Shown here: piece after piece, positions 22,101 to 34,482 of the stretch
Position numbering within the stretch: position 1 is the first letter of the stretch
How the letters are laid out: each line of letters begins with the position of its first letter
Source: Rhynchopus euleeides
Lineage: Eukaryota; Euglenozoa; Diplonemea; Diplonemida; Diplonemidae
Direction: 5' to 3'
Length of the DNA: 64,000 nt
Assembly: GCA_963210315.1 (NCBI GenBank)
Contig: OY723308.1
Span: forward strand, 558,001-622,000
The notes under the pieces: generated by a model
Seen by the model: the letters and a program-made list of their open reading frames with translations, nothing else
Databases searched by the model: none
Told to the model about the DNA's origin: nothing
Translations under genes and position numbers: made by a program

Positions 22101-25100
22101 TGGTGACAGGGCACTGCAAGGCACGCCATGCCTCCGGATCGGCTTGTAGTTCGCTGGCATGGCAGACCGGTACAGAGCACGTCAGGAGGGGGTGAGCACT
22201 CCAGTTGGTCTCAAGTGGCTGACTCACAGGCCCTCCCCCCCTGTCTCACACACAAAGGAGTCTGTCTCTTTTGAAAGACAACAGCGAAGCGTTCCGTTTT
22301 ACCACGCGCTTCGCGCAACCATCACAGGCAAAGAAGGATGTGATGTCCTCAGATGGTGCCCCTGAAATATCCTCGGGGAACTACGTAAAGAACTGCGACA
22401 GAGCTGCGTGAAGAACGAAGCCCCCTTCAGGAGAAACCCTTTCCCCGACTGCGTCAGAAGATTAAAGTTTCTCAAAGAACATTGAGGGGCGTCAGGAGGA
22501 GGAGCCCTCTATGGCGCCAAAAAGTAATTTAAAAAAATGCGGAAAGAACTACGTATATATGTATCAGACATTTCAGGGGCACCGCCTGACTCACTCTGCT
22601 CAAAACGCTCTGGTTTCCGGTTATTCTTTCCCCCTTGTCTCCTACAGTACACACACAGATGCATATACCGTAAATGTGCCCTTGTTAACCGGTAGTGCCA
22701 CGGGACCCTGCCAATACCCGATAGCCGTCAACAGAGAGCTGCATGCATGGCACAGCCAAGAAAAAGAAAATCTCCCTGACTCTCTCGCTTCTACCCAACC
22801 AAATCTCTCAGTTACACTTTGGTGGCTTTGAATTTGAACAATCACAGAAATGGGAGAGGGTCGCAGTGGGGGAGAGGGGGGGGGGTGGGGTGGGGGTGGA
22901 ATGCAGGCAGGTGGTGGTGGGGGGATGTGGGGGGGGATAGGGAGAACTCACTTGTGTTTTTTTTGCCCACACCCCAGAAGCAGGACGCGGAAGCATACTG
23001 CCGGATGTGCTGTGAAAAAAAATGGGTGTTCCCTTTCCCCACACCCCCCCGCGCGACGTTCACACCCAAACCCCCTTCGGGGTGTGGGAAGGGGACGGAG
23101 CGTCCACAGCCTGAAACAAGCCATGCGTTTATTTTGGCATCGACGACATTCAGCTTCACGTGCGAAGACACAACCAGGAAAAGTTGCGTAAAATGACACA
23201 ATTTGAGCGCAATGCGAAATGAGTTGGCGCAAGTTATCTGAAAAGGGCGTTTTCTTGGCACCAGCAAAAAAAAACACCGCTCCCGCAACGGGGGAGAGCC
23301 GCAGCACACGGATGGGATCGACCATCAGAGGAAGAAACACTGGATGAAGGAGTGTGTCAACAAGTCGTGTGCCCCAACAGGAGGCCGGATGAAATTCTGT
23401 ATTTTTTTCGCACGTTTTCTTCTGCTCAAGATAGAGAGAGGGAGAGATGGAAATGATTTTCATCAAACATAAAAGGAAGATGGGATTTTGTTTGTTTGCA
23501 TTTTTTTTGGAATGCGTTTTGTTTCCTCTGCCGAGTGGGGGTAGATTAGGGAGTAACTGGCCACAACCCATGGTGCGGCATTAACAAGACAAGGCTGTGA
23601 CATATTTTTTCAGATGAGGGATTGTTCTTAGTACACCTCCCCTCACCCGCTCACTCATTCCCCTCCATCATCGTATCCACTCACCTTCCGAATCGCGTTT
23701 GGCCTTTTTGAACTATCTTTTGACCTGCCATACATCATCTCGCTACGAGAGAGTCAGGCAGCCGCTTTTGAGTTCGTAATTTGTCACCATTGGATCAAAC
23801 CGTGCAACAAAAGGGTCTGTGATGATCCCATACGAAGCGCTGCAAAAAAAAAGGATGTTTGTTCCTCTCAGACCCGACACCTTTCCCTCTGATTTGACCC
23901 CAGCCACCCCAAGCAGGAAATCAAAAAATCAAAACAACGAGAGACTGGGGGCTGGATGGGGGGGGGGGTGCGTGAATGTGTCGAGAATGAGTCAAGGCGT
24001 AAAGTCAACCTCCCTCTCTCGCTCCCCCCCGTAAAGAGGGAGGGGGTGGGGTGGCGGGTAACGGAGAACTGAAAGCGGTATATGGTCCACCCTTCGAGCT
24101 TTTGAGGGGCATCCCTTTTATCCCAACCTGGCACTCCAGGAATCCCCCTCAGTCAGCAGCAGTGGTGGACAAGAAGAGTGTGAACGGGGGCCACGCAAGA
24201 AAAATCAACAAGACCACGAACGCAGCAAGCATGCGTTGCAGAGAGCAGCATTTTTTCTATGTCACCATTACCCACCGAAAACAATACAGAACCTCCAAGT
24301 CACGTTCTTCACGTAAAGGAGTTGCGTGTATTATCTGAGTTGTGTGTTTTCTGGGTGACAATCCATTTTTTCATTGGCTTTGCATGTCTTCTTGTCGAAC
24401 AAGCCACACTCCAGTAGACAATACGACAGGGGAAGGGGGAATGCAGCAGGGTGTCTTGGCTCGGCAGAAGCGAACCAGAATGACACGGCCGGCTCCTCCG
24501 GCAGAATCTTCAAATCTCAGGGGCTAAAAGGAACACGCTCGCGCTGTCCTCCGCTGCCCCCACTTAGCGTCCCTCCTCAAATCTCTGCGAACTCTCCACC
24601 CGCGGACAACTAAGTGGACAGAGAGGGAGAGAAGAAAAATCATCAGTAAAAAAAGTGTAAGGCGACCGAATCCAATCCATTGCTTGTAGGCAAAGTCATT
24701 GGCAAACAAAATCAAGGGGGGAGGGAATGGTCGGGATGGGTCAGGGGTGGTGTCGCATTGCAGTAGAATGTCGGGTAAGCGGGTACACAAGCAAAACAAA
24801 TGGAAGGGGGGGGGGGGTAAATCGGGCATCACAGAGATCAGATTATTAAACAAACTATCCACTCTCCATGTGCACGGGAAGGGGGGGCGGCGGGGACAGG
24901 GGTGTCGGTGGCGGTGGCATATGGTGTCGATAAAAGTAAGGCACAAAAAGTCGACATATCTCACCCTCCATCCCGTTCCACTCTTCACGAAAACCTTGGG
25001 CGGGGGGGGGGGGTAGTGAAATCGAATTTGAAGGGAGCACAAGAATGATCACCCTTCACTCGTTATGCAGGTTGTGTCTGAAATCCAGTGTTTTTCCCGG

Positions 25101-26195
25101 CCTGTGTTATAGCTCATGGGGGGGGGGGGCATTGGGAAGGGTGCTCGCGAGTTTGGGGGGAGGGGTTTCTTCCTCTTCTTCTTCCCCTCCCACCCCCCCC
25201 TGCTTCACCGTCAGGGTATTAAACTGGACGAAGTAGAAGCATTATGAAAATAGAAAATGCTCCTTCTTCTTCTTCTTCTCTCAATTCCAACACCATGCCC
25301 AACTGAGTTGAGTAACTTTTGCTATTGCCTCTGCTCGGTTAGGTGGTGACGAAGCGCCGGTGCCCGCAGATGTGACTTGTGGCACTTCATACGTGAAATG
25401 GGTGCGAGGATACCCAAAAAAAACGCAACGGGTTGGGGCGGAGGGGTGGTGGGGAGGGGGTGGGGGGGGATCGAAGCACCAAATCGTTCTCGTTCATGCA
25501 CCAAATCATCCCCGTCCAGATTGGTTATGAAAACCCCGCATCTTTGTAAATGTGATGAAATTGAACATTAATCTCTCTGATCCGAGGAAGGCCGCCCGGG
25601 AGGTATAGAGGCTCTGTCGACAAAACTGTTCCGCCTCGAGCCAAGGTTCAATTCTGCCCCGATTTGCTGGAGGACAACAAAAACAGCCCCTAATTGGAGT
25701 CAACATGTCTCTCACAAAAAGGCGTGAGACGGCTGTTCAGTATAACGGACAAACGACTAAACTCAGAAAAACATCCCCCAAGCCAGGAGGCTGAGGGAGT
25801 GTGGGGGTCGTGGGGCGGGGCGGGGTGGAGCAATACTGAAATACATGTGGGAACAAACAGAAGAAAGAAAAAGGATACAGACCGAGCGGGGGCCATTCAA
25901 ATAATGTGTATGATCGAGTGGCAGCTTTATTTTGCCTGCGTGGGAAATTTATTCGAATCCTTTGGACGAGATGGTGTGGGTTCTGGGGGGGGGGGGGGGG
26001 GAGAGCGCACGGAGGGAGCGACACGACGGCTGAACGCAATGGAACGCATCGTCTGCAAACAGAAGTTCTGACCGGCGGTGGGGTGAGAGGGGGGGGTGTT
26101 GTCCTGTGTGTGAAAAATTTCAGGACATTGCCAACCCGGCTTCGTGGCTCGCAGCTACGTATTACCGCCAACTGTGTTCTTTTCTGACGGTGATA
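19195..26195. other. 7-kb intergenic region, no gene recognised
   Basis: Many G or C tracts of 8-15 bases, GT and GA runs and short frames of low-complexity composition. GAACGATTT is reiterated near 21325-21380 and resembles the AAATCGTTC tail near 58420-58440. I found no conserved protein, tRNA or transposon end. Confidence 0.45.
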
Positions 26196-26203
26196 GAGTA
26201 GAT

Positions 26204-27057
26204 CAGGGACAGTGGGTGCTAATGAAAAACCGGTTTGCAAAACCGGTTTTTGCCAAAACCGGTTTTTCAAAAAAAAAAACTATAAAAATTTTCGGGAAAA
26301 TTCCACTTTTTTCCCGACTATGCCCACCCTGCTTAGAGGGTACACAGGTCACCTGGACACCAATAATGGCCCCACTACGAACCGCGATTGACCCAAAGAG
26401 TCCAAGAACGCGAAGGAGAAGGCCAGATGTTCGCTACCGTGGCCTCCGGCGGCTGGGGGGCTCCGCCCCCCAGACCCCCCGCTGTGCTGTGTGCCTGTCG
26501 AGTGAACATATGTACCGTTGGTGCACCATGGCAAGTGAGAAACGGCACAACACCAGGAGTACGACATGGTCGTGAGTGAAGACGGAGTACGTGCAGACTA
26601 CCCCACCCCTGCACACAAGTCTGTACGACTTCCTCGTTGTCCACTGGCGATCGACATTGCCTCGCCGGTGCTGTTGGAGCACGAAGTCCGGGGATTCCCC
26701 TTCAGCCCCCCTGTCCAGCAGTGGTCTCTCAAGGGCGTGGCGTGCACCTTCTGGCACTCCTGACGTTGCCCTACAGTTCCTGAGACAGATCCATGGCTGG
26801 AGGCACGGCCGGGATGGTGTTGTAGCAAAGGACACCTGCTCTCCCAGCACCTCACACATCTCCAACAGGGTGTATGTGGGGTGCTGTGTGAGGTGTCCGT
26901 CGGCTATATGAAGCAACCAAAGTCGGGATGCGGGCAGGTACCCCGCTCACCCCATACATGGACAGGAAACGCCAAAACGGCGCCAAAAAACGAAAAACGG
27001 GAAAACCGGCAAAAACCGGCTTTTTTGCAGAATTTGGAAAGTCACCCACTATCCCTG
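26204..27057. mobile_element. hAT-like non-autonomous element C
   Basis: Ends CAGGGACAGTGGGTG and inverted CAGGGATAGTGGGTG (one mismatch), with perfect 8-bp duplications GAGTAGAT at 26196-26203 and 27058-27065. The subterminal regions repeat AAAACCGG motifs. It carries one hairpin module. The internal open frames (up to 160 codons on the minus strand) are not recognisable as a transposase. Confidence 0.92.
26424..26480 (+). repeat. Hairpin module copy 6
   Basis: Canonical stem and loop, single copy in element C. Confidence 0.88.
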
Positions 27058-27065
27058 GAGTAGAT

Positions 27066-28502
27066 CAATCGGCAAAAAATAAAACATCTGATGATGATGA
27101 AATAGCCTCTCGGCGTTGCTGCTCAGCCTCTCTGCCACGTAGAGACACGTGGTGACCGATGCCAAGATTAAAAGACCTTGGAAAGACGGCACCCATTGGG
27201 CTCCCTCCCTATTCCATCATCCGACCAAATGGAACTGAAAAATATGTACAACGAGCAAAACTCACAAAGGGGCTGAGGCAATTTTCTGGGGAACTGTGTG
27301 GAATCGGCAGAGAAGAGGCAGGGGGAGAGGAAGGGTTTGCAAAATCTCGCCCGGGAAGCGGGTGTGGTAGGGATGTGTGTGTGTGTGTGAGGGGGTGGGG
27401 GTGGGGGGGGGGGGGATAAGTTCAAAAACAAATGCTGTTCTCGACCATAAAACTGGGGGGGTGGGGAGGGTAAAATGCCTGTTCAAACAACAGGGCGTGG
27501 GGGGAGGGGTGGGGTGGGGGGGTAAACAACAAAAAATAGAAACGTTGAGAAACGGGAAATCTGCTGCGAGTTGAGAGCGGCAGATGAAGAGAGAAAACGG
27601 GGAGGGGGGGAGGGGGGGGGGAGGAAGGCGAACAGATACAAATATCATATCTGACGCCTGCATCTGGGCGGGCCAAAAGCACACATAAACCCTTCCGGCC
27701 TGTATGCAGAGATCCAATCCAAATTTCAAAGGGTGGAAGGGGGTACCCCGTCAGAGATGATTGTCGAAATAGAAGGTCAGACTCCCACGTCTCTCAAACA
27801 CCCTCTCGCAATGTGTGTGGTGGGGGGGGGGGGGATGTGGGGGATGGGAGAGAGAGAGAGAGAGAGAGACACAGAGAAGGAGATGGAGGTGTTGACATCG
27901 CAAAGAATAGTAACCCTGTGCTTGGAATGATGGGAACACCGTGCCGCACCCTACCACCCCACACCCCCCCCCCACCCCCTGCAAACATTGTAGCCATCCC
28001 CCACTCCCCCCCCCCATCCCCACCCTGCATATTCCCTCTCTTGGATAGACTGTCCCATTGCCTTGCTTGCATTGCCGTGAAAAGGCTAATACTATCCTCA
28101 GGAATGGGTGCGTAGGGGGGGGGGAGTGATGGGAGGGGGGGGGGTAGTCGTGGTGGGGACATTTTGCGTATTCCTTGAGAACAGCACAACAGATGAAATC
28201 CAAACGGGCTACAAGTGAGAGAGAAAGGGGTGACGAGGTAGAAGGGGGATAGATGGAGAGAGAGAGAGAGCTGCAAATAGGTCATGCGGTTTCACGGTTG
28301 TGGCAAACTAACAACATCAGGAGAAAGGGGGGGTGACTGGGGTGGGGGTGGGGACGGGGTGTCAAAAGCGCCCCCGGGGGGTGGGTGGGGGGGTTATATA
28401 TAGGGCGAACGAGTTTGCACGGTGGTGATGTCACGAGTCTCCTGGATGGCATGACTTTTTTTTAATTCAGGAAGGCGGAGAAAACGGTAGATAACTTTTC
28501 GG
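27066..28502. other. Intergenic, no gene seen
   Basis: G/C tracts, a GA run at 27848-27870 and a C-rich segment at 27955-28025. Frames here are low-complexity. Confidence 0.5.
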
Positions 28503-28504
28503 TA

Positions 28505-28916
28505 CACGGTGGCCTGGTCAGCTGACTGACCAGGTTTTGACCAGGTCCAAATCTGACCAGGTCATGACCAAATCTGACCTGGTCATGACCAGGTATGACC
28601 TGGTCATGACCATGTCATACCTGGTCATGACCAGGTCATTTTCACCCATTTTAACCGGGGGGAACATGTTGAGTGGCCAAGCAGGGGGGACAATTCGCAT
28701 ATTCCGGACTCTCTCCGGCCGTTGTGGAAAGTATGAGTCAAAAGGGTTCAACCATACCCCGAGTCGAGAAAGAAGTCGAAGCTTGAATCATGTTGGGCAC
28801 AAGGGGAAAATGGTCAAAATTGGCCCAAAATTACCAATAAAATATGCTGCAGTGCAGGGGGGTGGCGGGGGAGGGGAGGGTGGGGTCGGCGACGAAACTT
28901 GATGATCAGCAGCTTT
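28505..28916. repeat. Left long TIR
   Basis: Pairs with 30417-30817. Includes TGACCTGGTCA palindromes (28540-28640) and a G-rich stretch near its inner end. Confidence 0.9.
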
Positions 28917-30416
28917 GGCCCAAAATTACCAAAAAGGAATGAGGCCCCCTGCCCCCTGCCCAGGTTCCCTGCCCGCCTGGACGCACTCAAGTGCCTCACA
29001 CCGGGTCCCTCCCCCTGGTGGTATCCCAAAAAAATGTCGAGGAGGTCTGCATCATCCCAGGCCACGCAGAAGGCGTCGAGCTGTTTCACAGCAGCCTCGC
29101 GGCGCTGTTTGAAAAGCCATCGCACCACCCACTTTGACAAGGAGTGGGGCAGGAAGCTGACACGGAGTGAAGAGGCCGACAAGAAGAAGGCCAGGACACT
29201 GCCCGCAGTCTACTCCATGCGTGTCTCTGGCAACGCGCGTCGGAGGCGGCATGAAGCGCCTCACGAGCGCCGACAAGAACTCGTCTGAGTACGAGGTGCT
29301 GACGGAAGCGGGGTGCTCGAATGAGGTGCTGGGAACCGATATGAAGAGGCTGCCCACCGCTCAAAGCGCGGTGGGCAGTACTTCTTCGAAGGCAGCTGAA
29401 AAACAACTGACCCCGAACCTCCCCCCATCACGCAGATCGGGAGGCATTCGATAGCAGACGTCCTCTTCTACCGGATCATCGTAGAGGTAGGTCCGGGAGC
29501 TGACGTGCCCGACGAGCACCCACCTGTCCTCGACGGATCGGTCATGACTGTCACGGTCATGAGGGACCTGCCCTACAAGAGCGAGGTTCCGAATGGTCTC
29601 CACGCCCGAACGTTTCACATTCCGGATCCGTTCATTGTGGCGGTGGGGGCAACACCACAGGCAACGCAGGGGCAGGGTGTCGTGACCATCGACATCCAGT
29701 TGGTGAACGCGGTGATGAGGCAGGCGGTGGTGACAAAGAAGCCCGACCAGTGGGCGTGCCAGAGGACGAGAGTCCCATCGGCAGTGCCGGAACGGTTGAC
29801 CACATCTGATTGTGACACTTTTCAAAGAGTGTAAAAGAATGGAGAAGGGAGTGCCCTGCCTTGAATGCCTCAGGACCCTCAGGATCCTCAGAACTGCCAC
29901 CTCTCCGACGAAGCGTTCGAGAGGGAGAATGGGGAGAGGAAATCGCGGGCCAGGACAACATCTGCTTGTTTCCGGGAGAGGGACCTGATGGTGTTCGAGC
30001 TGGCAAACTATGCCAGTTTCGGCAACGACCCCGCAAGAATCTTCGTGTACCCTCTTGCAATACAATGTCATATCGTTGTGCGGGAAGTGCATGACAGCGG
30101 GTCCCGTATGGATGAAAAACTTCGATTCGTTTCGGCACCGTCTCAGGGCTCTCGGTAGCAGTCGAGTAACCCCTGTCGGCCCGATCGATTCGCTCGGCAA
30201 GTGTTCCGATGGCTGGTTACTGACTGGCGATGCTGCCTGCAACAAACCGCGTGGTCTCCGTATTTGCCTCTGCGACAAGCAGCCGCCGATCCACACCCAG
30301 GATGCGAAGGACGGCGTGTTACGCAAGGCAGCACTGGCCTGTGAAGCCGACGACGACAACGAAGATCCCGAAGAAGAGGAAGAAGGAGAAGAATGTAAAG
30401 AAGAGGAAGAAGGCAG

Positions 30417-30817
30417 AAAGCTGCTGATCATCAAGTTTCGTCGCCGACCCCACCCTCCCCTCCCCCGCCACCCCCCTGCACTGCAGCATATTTTATTGGT
30501 AATTTTGGGCCAATTTTGACCATTTTCCCCTTGTGCCCAACATGATTCAAGCTTCGACTTCTTTCTCGACTCGGGGTATGGTTGAACCCTTTTGACTCAT
30601 ACTTTCCACAACGGCCGGAGAGAGTCCGGAATATGCGAATTGTCCCCCCTGCTTGGCCACTCAACATGTTCCCCCCGGTTAAAATGGGTGAAAATGACCT
30701 GGTCATGACCAGGTATGACATGGTCATGACCAGGTCATACCTGGTCAATGACCAGGTATGACCTGGTCAAGATTTGACCAGGTTTTGACCTGGTCAGGGT
30801 CTGACCAGGCCACCGTG
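30417..30817. repeat. Right long TIR
   Basis: Inverted copy of 28505-28916; slightly shorter owing to differences among the GGTCATGACC repeats. Confidence 0.9.
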
Positions 30818-30819
30818 TA

Positions 30820-32308
30820 GAGTTTGGGAGAGAGGGGGCGGGGGTGGGGTGGTGGTGGGGGAACAGCCCTCTTCCCCCACCCCCTTCCTCACTACATTTT
30901 GTTTAGAGGGTGTATAGTCACTCAATGTACACCTCTGATTCAAAGAAAAAACAGGAAAATCACGTCATCCGCGAATCGTCTTGTCCAACAGAGGGCATTC
31001 TGATACAATCGGATTGCGGTGACCTTTAACTGTAACATGTGTAATGTGCACATGGGGACGAAGACATGGTGCAGTGACTCTAATCCGAGGCTTCTCTCAT
31101 TCGCTCTGCTGCAAAGAAAAAAAGTTGGGACATCACACACGTGCGCAATGATGCCGGGTGAAAAAAAAGGACAACAGAAACTCACTGCGCGCTGCCGTGT
31201 TGGCGGCTTGACACGAGGGGGGAAGGGGGGTGACGAAAGGGCAGTCGTTTCCTCTTTTGAACCCCTCCCTGATCTCACAGTCGCGCAAAGAGACTGGGGG
31301 AACACCTCTAATAGCAAGACCCCAGCACAGTGCCGCACACCGCCTCCCCACACCACCCACCTACATTCCCCCCTTGTTTGGCAGGAGGAAGCAACAACAG
31401 TCCGTGCGGGGCAGCTCAAAGAGAGGGCATTGGGAAAGGGAAAGAAAAAATGGCGATATGTTTTTTTTCTTCGCGCGGGAACCATGCATGTGGAACTGGG
31501 TGGATGTTTTGCCCGTGTGGGGAGAGAGAGAGAGAGAGAGAGAGAGAAGGGGGGGGGGGGGATTTCACACACACAATCACACCTCGATTAGTTTTATCGC
31601 AAAAAAAAGACTGTCGGGGTGGGTGGAGGGGGGTGTTTTTTCCCATGTTCTCTCGTTTACTGCTGTTTACTTCCAGACAACATCATGACAACGCACCGTG
31701 GCGTGGTGGCGACCACCCATGCAAGTCGCGGATGCTGTTGCGAATTCACAGAACTGTGAATTCGTTGGGATGAGCTGGGGGCAGCATTACCCCCTCCCCC
31801 TCCCCCTCCGCATCCGAACCTGAGAAAAAAATGCAACTGTTTTTTGCTGTTTTGCTGTCGTACGACAATACATCGCACACCCCCCCCCTTCCTTCCCCAA
31901 TCCGAAATTCGATCACAGTTGGGGGAGGGGGGGGGGGGGGGGCAGCTGCCCCCCCCCCCTCCCATTCTGTGCCAGGCATTCTGTTTCACTCTAAAGCACG
32001 CCCCATGCGCTTGCAGAACAGATAGAGCACTTCACAGATAGTGGGAACTGTGGTAACTTGTCATTATTCGCATATAGAGTCGCACCAATTCCAGCAGGAC
32101 CATCATCAACGTTGATTTGGCTCCCTCCGTGTCTGGAGGAGAAAAGGAAGAGATCGTGGTGGGATGTGTGGGTGGGTGGAGAGGGGTTGGGCTGTGGCGG
32201 ACCTCGCCTGCAGGACGGAAAGGTAGCACGGGGGCAAATCACCACTCGACATGTGCGATGCCATGTTTTCGTCAGATGGAGGCCCGCCAGAAGCCATTAC
32301 CCCTTGCC
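30820..32308. other. Intergenic, no gene seen
   Basis: GA run at 31521-31548, G and C tracts at 31920-31965 and low-complexity frames. Nothing recognisable. Confidence 0.5.
31521..31548. repeat. GA microsatellite
   Basis: About 14 GA units; similar runs occur at 15033-15057, 27848-27870 and 49873-49900. Confidence 0.95.
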
Positions 32309-32479
32309 ATTTGCACCAGGGGATAAGATAGGTCTGGTTTTCCGGTTTTCAAAACCAGGGTTTCCCGGTTCCCGGTTTTCTGGAAAAAAAAAAAGGTCGA
32401 TCTCATTTCAGGCGTGTATCTATTTCACGGAATGAAAATAGGAATTTGGGGGGAAAATATTTTTTTGCACTATTTTTTT

Positions 32480-32600
32480 TGCACTTTTTTCCTTTGGATT
32501 TTATTGTGACCCTACTTGGTATTGGCAGAAAATTTTTATGTTCCCGGTCTTGGATGTGCTCAAACATTCAAAAGAACACATTTTCCGTGGCCAAAAATCG
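32480..32600 (+). repeat. Direct repeat in B2, copy 1
   Basis: About 120 bp around TTTTATTGTGACCCTACTTGG and CGGTCTTGGATGTGCTCAAA, repeated at 34074-34200; the two copies lie on either side of nested A2. Confidence 0.85.
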
Positions 32601-33070
32601 TACTCCTTTCGCTTTATTATAGACACCCTGTCCAGCAACTGTGGGAGAACAGTTCCGGACTACTTTTTGTTGAGCGCACACTTGCTGTCTCAAGGCTGTT
32701 GTGTTGAGGCCCTGTGAAGTGGCATGAGGTGCTAAACCAAAGCTTCAGTCGTACGATTTCCTTCGTTACTTCGCGACTTCGCTACGCTTCGTCGCTCGTA
32801 ACTAGTAAAAAAATTTTTGCACCCGGAGGCAGGGCTGTTCCTAACTGGGGGGCTTGTTCCCCACTTTCAGGATTCTGAACTTTTTTTCTAAGAATTTTTG
32901 TAAGGGGAAAAAAAGTTTTTTTCTAAGAATTTTGTTAGGGGATTTTTTTCTAAGGTTGTTTCGCAGAGGAAAAAACTTTTTCTAAGTTTTCCCCAGTCGA
33001 CAGGGCGCGCACAAGGATGGAAGGGAAGTCTGTCCCACGTACCGTTCGCCTTGCTGGCCAACTGGAGAGC

Positions 33071-33127
33071 CAGACGTTCACTACCGTGGCCTCCGGCGGC
33101 TGGGGGGCTCCGCCCCCCAGACCCCCC
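33071..33127 (+). repeat. Hairpin module copy 7
   Basis: Corresponds to copy 2 in A1. Confidence 0.88.
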
Positions 33128-33241
33128 TGTGGCGTACGTCTCGTACTCAAGTCCTTCGAATCCCATCAGGTCGGGGTCCAACCACTCCAGTCGCCTCTGA
33201 GGACGCAGCCAACTCGCACAGAATCTGTACGCCCACACGAA

Positions 33242-33298
33242 CAGATGTTCGCTACCGTGGCCTCCGGCGGCTGGGGGGCACCGCCCCCCAGACCCCCC
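33242..33298 (+). repeat. Hairpin module copy 8
   Basis: Corresponds to copy 1 in A1; loop reads ACC instead of TCC while the stem is intact. Confidence 0.88.
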
Positions 33299-34073
33299 AT
33301 GTAGCGTGTGCCCGTCCATCTATCTCACTTCCCTGGGTACAGTGCAGCGTAGGAGGTCAGCGCCGCATCCATGAAGCGCTTCTTCGAAGCCTGACTGACA
33401 TCGGACAGGAGGTCGGGCTTCCCCACCTGGGAGGTACACTTGCCGCGTTCGCGACATGCGTGACACGCGACACGCTACCTGAAACGTGAGTGTGCCTTGC
33501 TAACACGGGCATTTCAACGGTCTGCCGACGACCGTTCCCCAAACCAGTAAACCAGCAGTTTTGGAAAATCGGAGAGATCACCCTACTGTGCTGAATATGG
33601 TGCGCACCACTGCAAAAATCCCCGGGAGCTTTTGGGCTTTCAGACCTGAAGGGGCCAGCAGGTGGGTGGCGTCGGGGAGTGGCAGCTTTGTAACTGTCCT
33701 CCAGCTGCTGGCATGTCCAGCCCTGCGAGAGTGCCAAGGTGTATTGAGTCCCTGCGGAGCACAACCCCCGATGAGAACGAGTGCCAGATGATCCTCATTC
33801 ATTATCAGCTGTAACGCGCATGAGGGGCACTCTCTGCCGCAAGCATCTCTGGGCATCACTCGAGAGCTGTCAATGATGACGCGGAGAGAAATCAGAGAAA
33901 AAGTCCCGCCTGACGGGCACGCGCCTGGAAACTGTGGGGGGGCGAGCAAAAAATCCCTTGTAAAAATTCTTAGAAAAAACCTGGTTCCCCGACCCAAAAA
34001 ACCTGGAAAAAGGGCTCGTTCCCCGCCCAGGCCTGCCCGGAGGTGGGGATGGGGGTGGTGGTCACTACTTTTT

Positions 34074-34200
34074 TGCACCATTTTCCTTTGGGTTTTATTG
34101 TGACCCTACTTGGCATTGGCAGAATTCTTCTATGTTCCCGGTCTTGGATGTGCTCAAACAGTCAAAAGAACACATTTTCCGGGTGCAAAAAAATGTTGCA
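34074..34200 (+). repeat. Direct repeat in B2, copy 2
   Basis: Diverged copy of 32480-32600. Confidence 0.85.
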
Positions 34201-34266
34201 CCTGGGGGGTGGAGAGGGGGGTCGGAGGGCGGTGGTGTGAGAGGCTTGCTCTCGAGCTCAAACCAA

Positions 34267-34323
34267 CAGATGTTCACTACCGTGGCCTCCGGCGGCTGGG
34301 GGGCTCCGCCCCCCAGACCCCCC
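34267..34323 (+). repeat. Hairpin module copy 9
   Basis: Canonical stem and loop. Belongs to B2 itself, with a ~100-bp spacer before copy 10 unrelated to the A/E cassette spacer. Confidence 0.88.
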
Positions 34324-34425
34324 TGTGGCGTGTCTTTGCGCGACAATTTATCGTCCCCCCATGCGACATGTGCTATCTGTCAGTTGTGTTGTACTTGAGC
34401 GTATGCGACTATGGAGCCAGGCCAA

Positions 34426-34482
34426 CAGACGTTCGCTACCGTGGCCTCCGGCGGCTGGGGGGCTCCGCCCCCCACACCCCCC
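34426..34482 (+). repeat. Hairpin module copy 10
   Basis: Canonical stem; the 3' flank CACACCCCCC replaces CAGACCCCCC. Confidence 0.88.

Larger units (their letters stand above)
28505..30817. mobile_element. TA-flanked element with ~400-bp TIRs (CACGGTGG termini)
   Basis: Left TIR 28505-28916 and right TIR 30417-30817 are inverted copies beginning CACGGTGGCCTGGTCAG, with TA outside at 28503-28504 and 30818-30819. The outer TIR is packed with AGGTCATGACC-type palindromes. The ~1.5-kb core has several open frames; plus-strand frames at 29505-29834 and 29865-30158 and an acidic tail at 30340-30420 look protein-like but match no family I know. Termini resemble those of 269-1637. Confidence 0.85.
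32830..34035. mobile_element. hAT-like element A2 nested in B2
   Basis: Same element as A1 in inverse orientation, lacking transposon X. Perfect 8-bp duplications CCCGGAGG at 32822-32829 and 34036-34043 show that it inserted independently into B2, not as part of a large segmental inversion. Contains two hairpin modules. Confidence 0.93.

Noticed and set aside
25620..25660. tRNA-like GGTTCAATTC
   Set aside because: No complementary T-stem or acceptor stem around it.
29361..30434. 357-codon minus-strand ORF in the long-TIR element
   Set aside because: Starts with a poly-Ser run that is the antisense of an acidic plus-strand tail and partly lies in the TIR; no recognisable domain. Not called as a gene.
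1773..34035. One large segmental inverted duplication linking the 2-4 kb and 33-34 kb regions
   Set aside because: Both copies have their own 8-bp target duplications and unrelated flanks, so two transposition events explain the pattern better.
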